From Caenorhabditis elegans (lineage: Eukaryota; Nematoda; Chromadorea; Rhabditida; Rhabditidae), in contig NC_003279.8 of the NCBI RefSeq assembly GCF_000002985.6, forward strand, positions 5,580,001 to 5,644,000: a DNA stretch of 64,000 nucleotides, in the 5' to 3' direction. The notes beneath the pieces are model-generated. The model was not told where the DNA came from, made no database searches, and saw nothing but the letters and a program-made list of their open reading frames with translations. Of the stretch, positions 38,414 through 50,800 are shown piece after piece. Within the stretch, counting starts at the first letter, position 1. The number at the start of each line of letters is the position of its first letter. The position numbers were made by a program, and so were the translations under genes.

Positions 38414-39601
38414 TTTGAGTAGAATGGAACAGCGGAAAGAGAAGAAAATCGGCAGAAAAAACGGGAACCTCACGCCCAGAGGCAAGAGACCCAGAGATGT
38501 AAAGAGAGGCCGTTTGAGAAAGAATATCAATGGCGCAGGTCGATCAGAGACATGAAAATAACACAATATAAAATGAGGATGCACAGAAAAGACGTGGAGG
38601 ATAGAAAATGAAGTTGGAGAGAATGGACGATTTGAAAATCAATTTTTTGAGAGTACTGTGCGAGTATTATGACGTCAATTTCTGGAAAGGGCAGAGTACA
38701 TTAGTTTTTAGAAAGCATGAACAACATCACGGAGAACATTAACTAAAGTCACCATTAAAAAAACAAAATTGGAAATAGAAATTCCGAATTCGTTTGAACA
38801 TTTATAATGAACACTCGTTGTACTAATTGGAGGCAGGATTAAACACATTTAGATTGTCACACGGGGCCTAAAGCGTTTTTATATTCTTAAAGTAATCTCT
38901 TAATGTATAAAAAAGAGACATTTCCCTTAAATTGGAAAGTTAAGGAGTGTCACAATAGGAAACAACTGGAAAACAATTGAGAAAATCTAAACTTTAGAAC
39001 TTAATTCCATTTTTTCTATCTCAATTCCGTAACTTTCAAAAAATCATAATACGCTTTACGAGGGAATGTTAAATAATGAAATATTTTAGAATTTCAGTGA
39101 TTATTATAAACTATTTAATACCAACAATACTATCCATATCAATCAGTTAAACAATCGTTTAAAAATTCAAGACAGTGATGACAAAATGATAGAAAATAGT
39201 AAAATAGCATATTGCAAAACAATCTGATACAAATTTGACGAAAAGAATCCAAAAATTGTTTAGGAATTTCCTAACCATGCATTGCGTTTGAAACACCGCG
39301 CGAAGTTAGATGTGCAGGTTACCGGGTTACTGTAGTACGGGACCCATTAGCTTCGCAGATGCGCGGCCCAAAACATTCATTTCGATTTTGCAGCTTGAAG
39401 TTCACGCGCCGTGAGCTGTTTTTCTCATTTCTAAATTTTTTTGCTGCTGATTTTCGACTTTAGTTTTGGTTACGTTTTTGAGCATGAGCACATAGCTTCT
39501 GTTAAATATTCTTTTTAATCTTTACCCAATTTTTGTTTAATGACTTATTAAAAGTTACCCTCTTACAGTCAACCTCACTTGCTTCAACCAAATTTACGAC
39601 T
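38414..39601. other. Divergent intergenic region between the F-box-like gene and cey-2
   Basis: The region carries both promoters. It is AT-rich and unremarkable except for a perfect CRE palindrome at 38670-38677 and a GC-rich stretch at 39290-39370 (CACCGCGCGAAG, CGCAGATGCGCGGCCC) about 250 bp before the cey-2 ATG. No additional gene is supported. Confidence 0.5.
38670..38677. promoter_or_regulatory. Perfect CRE/ATF site TGACGTCA
   Basis: The 8-bp palindrome TGACGTCA lies 257 bp upstream of the ATG of the F-box-like gene. It is the full binding site of CREB/ATF-type bZIP dimers. A chance match is possible. Confidence 0.4.
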
Positions 39602-40495
39602 ATGTCGGACACCGCAAACGCCGCTGTCGAAATCGGAGAGGAAGCTCTCGAGCAGAAGCTCGAAGAGCTCTCTGTTCAAGATAAGACAACGCCAAGCAAC
39701 AGCGAAGAGAAGATGCGTAAAAGAGTATGTTACACATTTAAATTAATTTAGTAATTACTTAATTTAGCGTCTGCCGACTGCTGAGCGCATCCGTCTGTGG
39801 GAAGAAGAGCAGAAGTCGAAGACAGCCATTACCACCGGACTTCAAGGAAAAGTGAAATGGTATTCTGTTCTCCGTCGCTATGGCTTCATTTCTCGCAACG
39901 ATGGCGAAAAGGACATCTTTGTTCACCAGACAGCCATTGCCAAGTCAGCCACTGAAAAGTTCTACCTCCGTACCCTCGGGGACGATGAAGAGGTTCTCTT
40001 CGATCTCGTCGAGGGAAAGAATGGCCCAGAAGCTGCTAACGTAACAGGACCCAACGGAGACAATGTCATTGGATCGAGGTGAGGGTTTATATTGACCATG
40101 GAAGTTTTTAAATCCTATTTTACAGATACCGCCACAAGCTTCTCTCTCGCTTCCGCAAGAACCGCAAGCCCAGAGCTTCTGTCGATGGAGAGGAATCCCA
40201 GTCGACCGATGCCAAGCCACAGGAGATGTCGGCGGATGCTGAGAAGAAAAAGCCAAGAAAGCAACGCAAGAACAGAAATCGCAAGTCGAAGGCCCAACAG
40301 AAAGGAGCTGGTGATGCCGCTGATTCATCGGCTGTCACTGAATCTTCCGAATCTGCTTCTGACGTTGCTTCTCCAGACTCCAAATCTTGTTCCAAGATCA
40401 TCACAGAGGAAGCTGGACTTTCCAAGGTTGACCGTTGCGACTCTGCACTTGGAGAAGCCGGCCTAGGAGCCCAGCCAATCGATGCTCAGATTTAA
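39602..40495 (+). CDS. cey-2: Y-box RNA-binding protein CEY-2
   Basis: Exons 39602-39724, 39768-40078 and 40126-40495 give 267 residues. A single cold-shock domain spans about residues 67-140, with RNP1-like RRYGFISR and RNP2-like DIFVHQTAI, followed by the HKLLSRFRKNRKPR basic patch. The C-terminus is a basic KKPRKQRKNRNRKSK stretch followed by a serine/aspartate-rich tail. Y-box proteins package mRNA in cytoplasmic RNPs, and the C. elegans CEY proteins act mainly in the germline. cey-3 is a close paralogue; length and neighbours favour cey-2. Upstream in-frame codons to 39533 lack a good context, so the ATG at 39602 is chosen. Confidence 0.93.
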
Positions 40496-40646
40496 GATCC
40501 ATTAATGCTTATTTCTCAAATTTGTACCTTTGTACATATACATAGTACACTTTATCATATTCCCAATTTATGCATGCTATTGTAAGTCCCTATCCCTCTT
40601 GTTCTTCAATGCCACATTGCCTCAGCTTGTAATGAGAAAACCTCTC

Positions 40647-40652
40647 AATAAA
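40647..40652 (+). terminator. cey-2: cey-2 polyadenylation signal
   Basis: AATAAA lies 152 nt after the cey-2 stop. The next gene on the same strand starts 135 bp further on, so the pair has operon-like spacing. Confidence 0.7.
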
Positions 40653-40787
40653 ACCGTTTACCGGTAAATTGAATGTTTATTTCATAACAATGACTCATCA
40701 TATCAGCTTCTCAAATCTTATCAGTGAGATATCTCTGATGAAAATAGGTCACCAATTCTTATTCGGCATATTGATTAGTTTCGTACA

Positions 40788-42921
40788 ATGATTCGCATAG
40801 GACGACTGTTTTTATTCTGTTCTTTTATTTTGCACATTGCGGCAGAAAGGTGAACGAATCATGAGCAATAGTGAGAAATACAATTTCGTCTATTCAGATG
40901 TCCGCCTGTTTTCGGTGAGTATGAGTGCCCAGTTGGATTTACTTGTGAAGAGAAGCAATGCTTTGGTAGGAACAAATCCCCATCTACATTCTGTTCATTC
41001 GAGGTTTTCAAGTTTTGATGAATATTTTCAAAACGTTTAGTTTAGGTAGAATGTCGAGAGGGATTCGTTTGTTCTGAAGGAAAATGTTATCCAATCACTT
41101 CAGTGAAATGCAATCGGTACAGTTAATTTCTGAATAAGGAATGATAACAACTTGTCAGAGCAAATAAAACACAATTTTCAGACACGTATTGGTAGCTGAA
41201 GGTTCAGCTCGAAGCATAGTCTCCGATTGTGGAAAACATGGAAAATGCGTCAACGGGCAGTGCATTTTGAATAGTGGGTATTTTTATAAATTAGTTTTAA
41301 AAACTAGTTTTCTCGTACATATTACAGGAACACGAAATTCTGAGAATGCGTATTGCGCAACATATTTGACGCGCAAAATATCTCGTAGCGAAAACTACAG
41401 TAATGCTTCAAATGACTACTGTAGCGCTGGTGTCGATTTACGGAAAAGGGCAAAAAAGAGGCCCCACGAAAAGGGGAGCAGAACGAAAAGGGGATCTGCA
41501 AAAAGGGGAGATACGAAAAGGGGAGCAACGAAAAGGGGAGCTGGCACTGTGCCAAACGCACAAAACGCAATTTTCTCACGCAACGCGCGTTGATTTTTGA
41601 AATTTTCTTCTAGAAGATACGCTTAACAACACGCGACGCGTAACATCGGAGCATCGTTGTATCGTTTTCTTCGAGAAAAATAGCGTTTGGCACAGTGCCA
41701 GCTCCCCTTTTCGTTGCTCCCCTTTTCGTATCTCCCCTTTTCGCAGATCCCCTTTTTGCAGATCCCCTTTTTGCAGATCCCCTTTTCGTTCTGCTCCCCT
41801 TTTCGTGGGGCCTCGCAAAAAAATAAAATGGAATATCACTATCACTATACGAAAATAAATTTATTTCGACAACCGAGCCCGTAAATCAACAAAAGCGCTA
41901 CAGTAGTATTTTAAAACGTTACTGTAGTTTTCGCTACAAGATATTTTGGGCGTCAAATATGTTGCTCAGTATGCATTCTCAGAATTTCGTGTTCCCATAA
42001 TAGTTCAACAGCCGAGTTTGTAAATTTGTCAGATTTCGAAAGGAAGAAATGCTTGAATGCTCTATCGAGATATTCTCCAATAAAATTAATTTTTGAATAA
42101 TTCAGGATGCCAAGGAGTTTCGTGTGACGAAGGATCAATGTGTCGTGATGGAAAGTGTGAAAAAGTTCTCGAGACTTTCTGTATTGGTCACGCGGATTGT
42201 GGTCCAAATATGTTGTGTCAGCAAAATAAATGTCAACTCAAGTATGAAATTAAATTCATAACAAAATTAAACCTATGTTTTCAGACCTCAAGAGCCATTA
42301 TGTAACTGTCAGCCACATGAAATTTGTCATCACGGACAATGTTATCCGAATACCCGTAATACTTTTGATGCCTATCTAGCAAATAAAAAAAGTTATTTCC
42401 AGAGTGCACATCAATTTACTGTGAACCGGGAACCTATTGTGTAGAGGGTCAATGTTTGAGTGGTAAGCTTGAAATTATCGGAATAGTGTGCATTTCAAAA
42501 AGGAACGTTTCAGCCGTCGGTAAAACGTGCCAAGATGATACGTGTCATGGTGGTACTGTATGCGTCAATAGCGTCTGCGTGATGAATCCATGCCCGGGAA
42601 GATGTCCACATGATCAGGATTGTCGTCTCGGAGAGTGTAGAATAATGGAAGGAATTCCATGTATTGGAGAATGCAAGCATCCATTTGTTTGCATAGATGG
42701 ACGTTGCAGACGAAACGGTAAAGACGATTGTTAAGAAAAAAGTTATATCCTATTTTTCAGATTGCGCTCGGAAAGTATGCCAACTTGGTGAATCCTGTGA
42801 AGGTGGTAACTGTGCTCGAGTTGCTGGTCGTTTTTGTACTTTGGCGATTCGAGACTGCGGAGAACAGTTCACATGTCAAGAGAATAAATGCGTGGATCAG
42901 ATGACTGCCTTGAAGGGATAA
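40788..42921 (+). CDS. Secreted cysteine-rich protein of tandem short modules
   Basis: Nine exons join in phase: 40788-40849, 40898-40965, 41050-41116, 41182-41273, 42106-42241, 42285-42355, 42403-42462, 42514-42717 and 42761-42921, for 306 aa. An N-terminal signal peptide (RLFLFCSFILHIAAE) is followed by about twelve repeats of the type C-x4/5-C-x3-(G/N)-x-C, such as CREGFVCSEGKC, CDEGSMCRDGKC, CEPGTYCVEGQC and CQLGESCEGGNC. Several modules occupy their own exon. They resemble nematode EB/EGF-like cysteine modules, but I do not recognise a named family. No transmembrane segment is seen, so secretion is likely. The intron 41274-42105 carries a palindromic repeat element. The acceptor at 41049 was selected because it alone keeps the frame. 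Confidence 0.85.
41321..42003. repeat. Palindromic repeat element with minisatellite arms
   Basis: Inverted ends GGAACACGAAATTCTGAGAA (left, about 41327; right, inverted, ending about 41995) are followed inward by blocks with ACTACAGTA and CTACTGTAGCGC. Each arm then carries a run of 14-15 bp units containing AAAAGGGGA, and ends in GGCACTGTGCC. The right arm has two additional GGGGATCTGCAAAAA units compared with the left. I recognise the end sequence as an abundant C. elegans palindromic repeat. No transposase is present. Confidence 0.88.
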
Positions 42922-43143
42922 TTGTTTTTGAAATTTAAAAGCTGACTTATAACATTCCCATAGTAATCGCTTTACAATGAAAAATGTAATTATGAAATTT
43001 TTTAAATTGATATAGAGATTTTAGAAAAATAAAATATTTATTCGTAATTTGAAAAAGATTTAACAATTTTTTTTTTGAAAATTTCTGACAAAAAACAACA
43101 ATTTTAAATAAGCAACAAAAAAAACAACATAACTTTTTATAAT

Positions 43144-44475
43144 CTAAATAAAATCTTTACCTAACCTTCTATCGATTCGCTTTAAAATTTCCTGATTAAA
43201 AGCATGAATCCGTAACTGTGCAGCACGTGCTTTTGGATTCTTCTCGTCAGCTCCTCTCGTATTTCTCACAGGGATCGCCACTTTCATCGCCTTCTTCCAA
43301 TCGCCGTGGATATTAACCTGGCGTAGAATTTCAGCCACGGCAAGAAGAGTCAAAAATTTAGATCCAGACTTGAAATCCACATATCGATCAATTGGAAGTT
43401 TTCGGGCAAATACTCCTGCAGATTGTGATGCTTCAAGCGATGCATGCTTTGGGATTCCTGGTTCTGGTACACGATCCACGATTCCTCCGATTACATAAAT
43501 TTTATCATCATCCACAGATTCTAATTCTTCTGTAGCATCCGGTGATAGATAAATGACATTTTTGGAGTGATTCTGAAAACCTCAAGTATTAGAAATACTT
43601 CCTAATACAAGAAACATTTCCAATCAAAATTTCACATTACATAAATGAAATTATTACCTCGTATGTTTCTAATCCATTTTCAGTGACAATAGGATTAAAA
43701 ACGTGTGATTTCCGAATGCTTTGTAATTTTGACTTCTCCAAATCTTGAATACTCGAATTTTTACTATCATAATTTACAAAATGAAGGCGAAATGGATCGG
43801 GGTTTCGTCGATTTTCGGTGATGAGGTACTGTAGTTGAAGTGCAGTTAATCCACGTCCCCGTGGACTGAGCCGGCTCAGAAATTGACAGTCAACGGCTAG
43901 AATCGGACGATTTTCGAGAAGATATGCTTCGTACAATCTTTTCATTTGATAATATTCTTCTGAAATATAGTTTTTTAAACTAAAAAAGGAGATATATTCA
44001 GAGATTTACAATAAATATTTTGATAAACCTAACCTGAGACTGAATTTGGAAAATGTAGCATATAAGAGGGCACACGACTTCCGACGTTTTGTTCTGATAT
44101 TTTTCTGAAATTCACTTTTTCGAGCTTTTTCCTAGCATCTTCTTCTTCCAATTTCTCTTTTCGAAACAGAAACATTGCTTCATCAAATCTTGATTTTCGA
44201 CTTTTCAATTCAAGAAAAGTTTTCCATTCGGAATCTGAGATTTTTTTTGGAAAGCGAACAGAAAGTCTTGAGAATAGAAAAAGTTCTTCGAGTATTCGAT
44301 CGATTCTCTTATTTTCTTCTTCTGAAAGATTTTCTCGAAATTCTGAACTTGGTTCATGTGATGACGTAATCATTGGAGGACGCCAAACAACTGGAGATAC
44401 AGTTTTCTGTGGAATATTCAAAAGGCGTCGAAAATTCCATTGTAATAATTGAAATTTATTTGAGAGTTGTTCCAT
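43144..44475 (-). CDS. TRM10-family tRNA (guanine-9) methyltransferase, possibly MRPP1-like
   Basis: Exons 44475-44034, 43959-43658 and 43572-43144 give 390 aa. The C-terminal half is a SPOUT methyltransferase of the TRM10 type: AVDCQFLSRLSPRG, then NVIYLSPDATEELE, YVIGGIVDR, FARKLPIDRYVDF and the GDWKKAMKVAIPVR segment. These enzymes methylate N1 of purine 9 in tRNA with S-adenosylmethionine. The length, a helical charged middle and an arginine-containing N-terminus lacking acids (NKFQLLQWNFRRLLNIPQK) are closer to the mitochondrial TRMT10C/MRPP1 than to TRMT10A. TRMT10C also serves in mitochondrial RNase P. That assignment is inferred. A TTTTTCAG acceptor abuts the ATG. Confidence 0.85.
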
Positions 44476-44483
44476 CTGAAAAA
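44476..44483 (-). promoter_or_regulatory. Spliced-leader acceptor at the TRM10 gene ATG
   Basis: TTTTTCAG is immediately followed by the ATG at 44475. The stop of the upstream zinc-finger gene is 215 nt away on the same strand. This is the classic layout of a downstream operon gene that receives SL2. Confidence 0.55.
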
Positions 44484-44690
44484 TTAATTTTTGGAATTGT
44501 AAAAGTGATTGATTCTGAAAGAAATACTGAAAAGTTCATAACTTCAGATAGAAATCCGGGAGAACTTAGCGGTTAAATTTAAAAAACTAAAAAATTTGAA
44601 TTATTAACAAAACGATTTATGGTAGACATTATGAGTTGATCGTAGGTAACGGAAATGAGAATGTTAAACTTTTCGAAATTATTATTGAAA

Positions 44691-46074
44691 TTAATCAATT
44701 CTGATTGTTGACGGTGGAAGCGAATGTCTTCGATATGGAATATTGTATCGGGAGCAGTAAAGACGATCAAGATTCGGGAAAACTGAGAGTTTGGCATTTT
44801 GTGGTGTGGTTACAGCGAGCTGAAAAAAATGTATTGTTTAATTTCATTTTTATATTTTTCGAATGAACAAATTGGTTGTCTTATTTAATAAAATCAACAT
44901 TTTTTGTATAAACTCTCGCTTTTTGGTACATTTCTTCACAATAAAAAAGGCAATATTTTGATGACTCTTTCTTACAATCGTATTAATGGCAGGTGGAGAC
45001 TTCTCAAAAACGTCCGGAAAACATGCGTTGCACAGCTTGCAAATGATTTTGAGAAGAGTTTCAGTTCTGAATCAATGCGTCAGTAATAATTATTAAAATA
45101 TTCTTACTTACAGCAAAGAGACAGTCAACTTTTGACGTTTTTCAGGCAATGAAGTCATCGATCCGTGTCTATTCAAATGATTTTCAAAATCATCGACAAA
45201 ATTGGTTTTGAAATCAGTGCATTGTCGACACGAGAATCGTTTGAGATGTGGATTTTCCTTATCGAAATGTTCCATAACATGATCTCGAACAGCCATTACA
45301 AGTTGTGTGATCGGTGAAATATTTCGAATATTTTTCGAGCACCTTTTACAAGTAATTCCATTAGCAATCAACTCGTTCTGAAATTTTTTTTTACATTTCT
45401 TTGCATTCGAAGCGTTATTATTTCAGTGTTGAATATTCACCTTTGCAGTAAACTCGGCACTCATAGAAGTACTTGGAACTGAAGCAGGTGCAGCTCTTGC
45501 TGGTGTTGAAGGAGTGGTTGGGACGGAAATAGCACGCTCCATTGTTTTCTTTAAAATAAAAACTTCAAACATTGTTTTCAATAAATACTTACAGCAAGAA
45601 TACTGAACTGTTCGATTGTTTTCTTTGTGAATTGCTCAAATTGCTCAGTAGTTGCATAGTTTTGTGGAGGAGTTTCTGGGATTTTGACTTGAACTGAACA
45701 TTTCGAATAATTTCTTTCGTCTTGAATTTCTTTATCAAGACAAATAAAATCATCGTGAAGAATTGGAGTTGGTTCGTCGATTATGTAGAGAAACTCGAAC
45801 CCTTCTTGTTGCTAAATATTTTTTATTAAAACAGTTTTTTTCAAAATAATTACCATTTCAATCACTTTCTCCTGTGCTAATCTTGCATCATCAAAGTAAA
45901 TAGTCCCATTGGAATAAAACTCGCCGATTTCAACGTCTGATTCGTATTTTTGTGGGAAATTCTGAAATATTAATTTAGGGCAGAAATAATGCATTAATAT
46001 GTTACCTTAAACTTTTCGAAGAGTCGCAAATCTTGTTCAATACTAAGCTTTTGCTTGAAAAACAAGGAAAGCAT
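44691..46074 (-). CDS. Two-zinc-finger protein, otherwise unrecognised
   Basis: Six exons join in phase: 46074-46006, 45961-45854, 45811-45593, 45548-45441, 45377-45112 and 44820-44691, for 299 aa. The C-terminal half has two degenerate C2H2-like fingers: CKRCSKNI...HVMEH and FSCRQCTDF...HLNRHG. In front is an acidic N-terminus and a Ser/Thr/Pro/Ala-rich linker (VPTTPSTPARAAPASVPSTS). A nuclear DNA- or RNA-binding role is likely from the fingers but no family is recognised. The penultimate exon could stop two codons after its donor at 45111; splicing to 44820 is preferred because it continues in frame into a plausible basic tail. One intron ends in the unusual acceptor TTTTAAAG at 45549-45550. 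Confidence 0.75.
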
Positions 46075-47825
46075 AGTTTTTCGTTGGAAAGGAGCAGTAA
46101 TTCAAAAGAGTGGAAACAATGAAAACAAAAAAATGTTTGCACTATTCAGAACTACGGTAGATTGCGTTCTGTGTATAGTGCATCACGTCCCAAACAACTG
46201 ATTCAACGAGCAACCATCATGATTTGTTTTTGTGTTTTTTGTTCACACCGTTTTCTTCCATTTTTTTTCGCAAAGCTCGCTCACATTCATGAAATTGTGT
46301 AATTCAATTAGTTTTAAATATTTACGTTTTATTAAAATAAATTATAGTCAGTATTTAGCATTTTAAGATAGAAAAACGTGATTAATTTTTTAAGGTTTTA
46401 AACTATACAAGGTTTTAAACTATTCGATAGTTAACGTATATATATATTTTTTTTCTCACTAATCGAACAAAATTCTACGTCTAAAGAAAAGGCGAAACAA
46501 GTCAGCTAGTGCGTCTGCGTCTTCCTCTCTCTCTCTACACGTGATACTCCTCTCTCATAGAACAACGGCTCGCGGAGCTTTCTTGGACCCACATATACGA
46601 ATCATATTGACCTTTGTGAACTTTAAATACGTTAATAACACCAACGTTATTTTTCTATAAGAGTTTGCTCATTAAAAGTACAAAACGTAGTTGTAATCCC
46701 ATAAAAAACATTGTTAGTATTAAATTTCTCTCCACCCTCAACTACATACCCAAGTAATGACAATTGTGTCCCGATGTATTTAGATTATAACATTTAAACC
46801 CCATGGGGGCACTGTTTTGCATAGTAGAAATGTTCATTGAGGCACTCAAGAACCGGTCAGTTTGAAGGTCTTTTGGTTTTTTGATGTGAATTAAAATCTA
46901 TTACAAGCGATCCCTTTTCAAGTTCACCGATTGTTTGATGGCTCAAGATTTCTTTATGAAAATAAATTTGCTGTTTTGCAGCAATTTTGTTCTTGCATTT
47001 TTATTCTTGAGAAACAACAGATAGACTTTTGGAACAAAACGTCTCAAAAATTGTATGATCTTTAAAAGTTTCCCACGTTTTAATACATATGTTTCCAACT
47101 TTTTATTCTCAGAAAGAAGACTTAAATCAATGACCATCCTTAAAACAAATATTTATTATTGGAACTGTATAGTTTTTGGGTATTTGTTCGATAGAAAAAG
47201 AACAAAAGAGACCAAAATGTCCACTTGAGATTCTTAAGAAAGTTTTAGTTTTCTTTTATCATTTTTTTTTCATTTTTCTGAACAAAAAAAGCAGAATGAC
47301 AGCAAGGTGTGAAACATTTGATTTGTTAAGATAAGAAATGTAATTCTGAACTGACAATGTTGCGAGTGGTGTTCAAAATTACATTTCGAACCAAATAGGC
47401 CGGTTTTTTAAAAAGCAATATTTTCTAGCTCTGAAACGGATTACACTATTTGATTTTCAAGTTTTTGTACTTTGCAAATAGTGACCTTTAAAGATTGAAA
47501 AACTGATAAAAACGAGTAATTAGTCTGGCAGTTTACAGCTAACACTTCATATATTCCCCTGTCCAAAGTTAGTTTGAAATTTTTTTTTCTTTTGAACTAT
47601 TTACTTTCTAGTTTTTATTAATTATAAGAGATTAAATATAAAACGGTTCTATTTTTCAATTTTTCTCATTTTCATCTCATCTGTCTAATTTGATAAGATA
47701 CTTCATTTGTCTCATCAAAAATCGTCATTTTTTACAAGTTAACAGAAATTATTCTTGATTCTAATTTCTTTCTGAATAGAATATTCGTGTTGAAAAAGAA
47801 AAATTGTTATATTTTCAGATGAGAA
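46075..47825. other. Divergent promoter region between the zinc-finger gene and the PPIP5K gene
   Basis: The 1.75 kb are AT-rich with no supported open frame. Near 46500-46580 there is a compact block with a CT tract, an ACACGTGA E-box and GC-rich flanks, a promoter candidate. A TTTTCAG acceptor ends at 47818 just before the PPIP5K start. Confidence 0.45.
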
Positions 47826-50800
47826 ATGGCTCATAAAGGCACAGAATCAAAGGAACAAATATGGCCGTACAAAGTAAACCACTTTTCAGTGTTTTTTCTA
47901 AACTAATTTCTAAAATTTAGATCACAATCGGAATATGTGCAATGAATCGAAAGGCGACGAGCAAGCCGATGAGAGCTATCATGAAGAAAATTATCGATTT
48001 TTATGGAGTAAGTGACTGAATTCAGAAGGCATATGGTATATTGAGACTTGAAATTATTATTTCAGCAATGGGTGGACTCTTTCATTTTTCCGGAGCAAGT
48101 CATCATTAACGAGCCCGTGGAAAATTGGCCGCTTTGTCATTGTCTAGTATCGTTTCATTCGACCGAATTTCCTTTAGAAAAAGTGAGAAGAAACTTTGGA
48201 TAATTAAAAAAAAAGAACAATTTCAGGCAATTGCGTATGTCAAGCTTCGTAATCCATATGTCATTAACAATCTTGATCGGCAATACGATTTAGTGAGTTT
48301 TTTGCATTCGTTATTTAGTTTTATGTCAAATTATTACAGCTCGATCGTCGCACGGTATTCAAAATTTTATCAGACAACGGAATCGAACATCCCCGTCATG
48401 GTTACGTAATTCGTGGACGTCCAAATGAACCAGATACGGAACTTGTTGAACATCCAGATCATATTGAAGTTAATGGAGAAGTATTCAATAAGCCATTTGT
48501 TGAAAAACCAATCAGTTCAGAAGATCATAATGTTTATATTTATTATCCATCAAGTGTTGGTGGTGGATCACAACGATTATTTCGAAAGGTATTTGACGAG
48601 AGAATTACTGATTCTGAGAGAAAAAAGCAGTTATAGTCGATTTAATTTATTCTCAAAAAAAATATTGAAAAAAGTTTTTTGGTTACTCAATAACCAAGGA
48701 GATATGGCAGCAACGTGGGCAGTAAAATACCGTAACCATTTGACTAATTTCAAATAATCAACATATTGTTTCATTATTCCATGTTCGCCAAACTGTGAGT
48801 CCAAAAGCATGAAGTGTATAAATAAAGCGCTGTTCTTCACAAACAATTGGCGAAACCTTAATAATTAATTTATTTATTTTCTATAGGGAACGATGTCAAT
48901 CAAAGGCAAAAACGTCAAATCGTGGCATGTGAGTGTGTAGATTATTTGAGAGACACTGATAAGCTTCAGATATCCAATGTCCTTGTTATAAAACCTTTTC
49001 CCCCTACTGATTCTAACTAAATTTTTTTGCAGTGAAATTAATAATAATATTGCTCTAACCAGTTCTCTCTTGCTCTCTTTGCACCGATCTATCCCCTCAT
49101 CGCACATTTTCGACGGGGTTCCGTTTAAAATCGGTGCTACAGATAAATTTTTCAATGAGATCGCGTCCCAGTTACAATGTTTCTGAAATAATATTATGGA
49201 GAAGCAGAAAAATGTTCCTTGTGAAATCGGTGTGAAAACGCCCCACCCCCCGAAACATGGGTCTCGATAGGAAACTTCCAACGTTTTCAAAGTTTTCCGT
49301 TTTTAAAAATGATTTTTATGCCGAAATTGATGAAATCGAAGTCATACACCTTATTCATTTTTCAACATCAAAACATGTTTCGGCGAAAAATGCCAACTAG
49401 TTGAAAACATTTGAATTTATGGTTCTGCCACCAAAACCTAACGAGACCCATTGTTCGGGAGGCGGAGTGTTATCACTTATTCATGCAGTTTCGTATCGAC
49501 TTCAAGAAAGAAAATTTTCTACATTCCCATAATATGTAATTTTCCATGTGAGGAAAGTTTTTTTTTGAAAAAGCTACTGGACGCATTTTCATATTACCCA
49601 CCCATTTTTTTTTGGGAATTTACGAGCAAAAATTCTTCACTGCAGAATAGGTCTTACCGCGATTATGTACTGTAAATAGGTTGACGTCGAGAAAAATGCC
49701 GCGCTTTCTTGATTTCAAACTACAGTAAATAGCCGCTGTAGGACCGGATCTGTAACTGAAAAAATGATTGCACAAAATTCCTCAAAAAACCTTGGATAAG
49801 TAATACAGATTTTTAAATTGTAGCACCGAAGTCGTGGTCTAACTTTTTGTTGGGCTGAATAAATTTCATTACGTACCGAATCTATATCAAATATATAATG
49901 ATTCCAGATCAACAATCGAAGTAGTTGGTATTCACCGAAATCAGAAGTTCGAAAAGAAGGATCATATATTTATGAAGAATTTATTCCAGCTGATGGTACT
50001 GATGTAAAAGTATATGCAGTTGGACCATTTTATGCGCATGCTGAAGCTCGAAAAGCACCAGGATTAGATGGAAAAGTTGAAAGAGATTCAGATGGAAAAG
50101 AAGTTCGATATCCTGTGATTTTGAGTAATAAAGAAAAACAAATCGCGAAGAAAATTGTGTTAGCTTTTGGACAAACTGTTTGTGGATTCGATTTACTCAG
50201 AGCCAATGGAAAATCATATGTTTGTGATGTCAATGGATTTTCATTTGTCAAAACTTCTACCAAATATTATGAAGTAAGATATTATAATAGTCATCGAAAA
50301 ATCGTCAAAAATAATGACCAAAATTCAAGATTTTGTGAAAAAAACATGCAAATTTTAAAACTACAGTACTCTTTAAAGGCATACTCACTTTTGTATTCAA
50401 GAAAATCGGTCGCTCCGAGACCATATTTTTGAAGCGAAAATGACAAAATATTGCATCTGGGTAGTAGAATAATAATGAAAATTTTGCTTACAATTTCTAC
50501 ATTTAATTCAGGACACTGCAAAAATTCTCGGCAACCAAATCGTCCGCCATTACGCGAAATCAAAAAACTGGCGAGTACCAAGTGATATGCCTCAGCCACC
50601 GATTCTTGATTTGGGTCTTGGAGATGATCCACCAATGATCACAACACCATCTGGAAAACTTGCTGAACTTCGATGCGTTGTTGCAGTTATTCGACACGGT
50701 GATCGTACTCCAAAACAGAAAATGAAATTAATTGTGACTGATCAACGATTTTTCGCTCTTTTTGAAAAGTATGATGGATATAAGAAGCATGAGATTAAAA

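Noticed and set aside
44579..44797. Open frame starting MPNSQFSRILIVFTAP on the - strand
   Set aside because: The same DNA in another frame continues the zinc-finger gene through a good acceptor and ends at 44691, which fits phase and length better.
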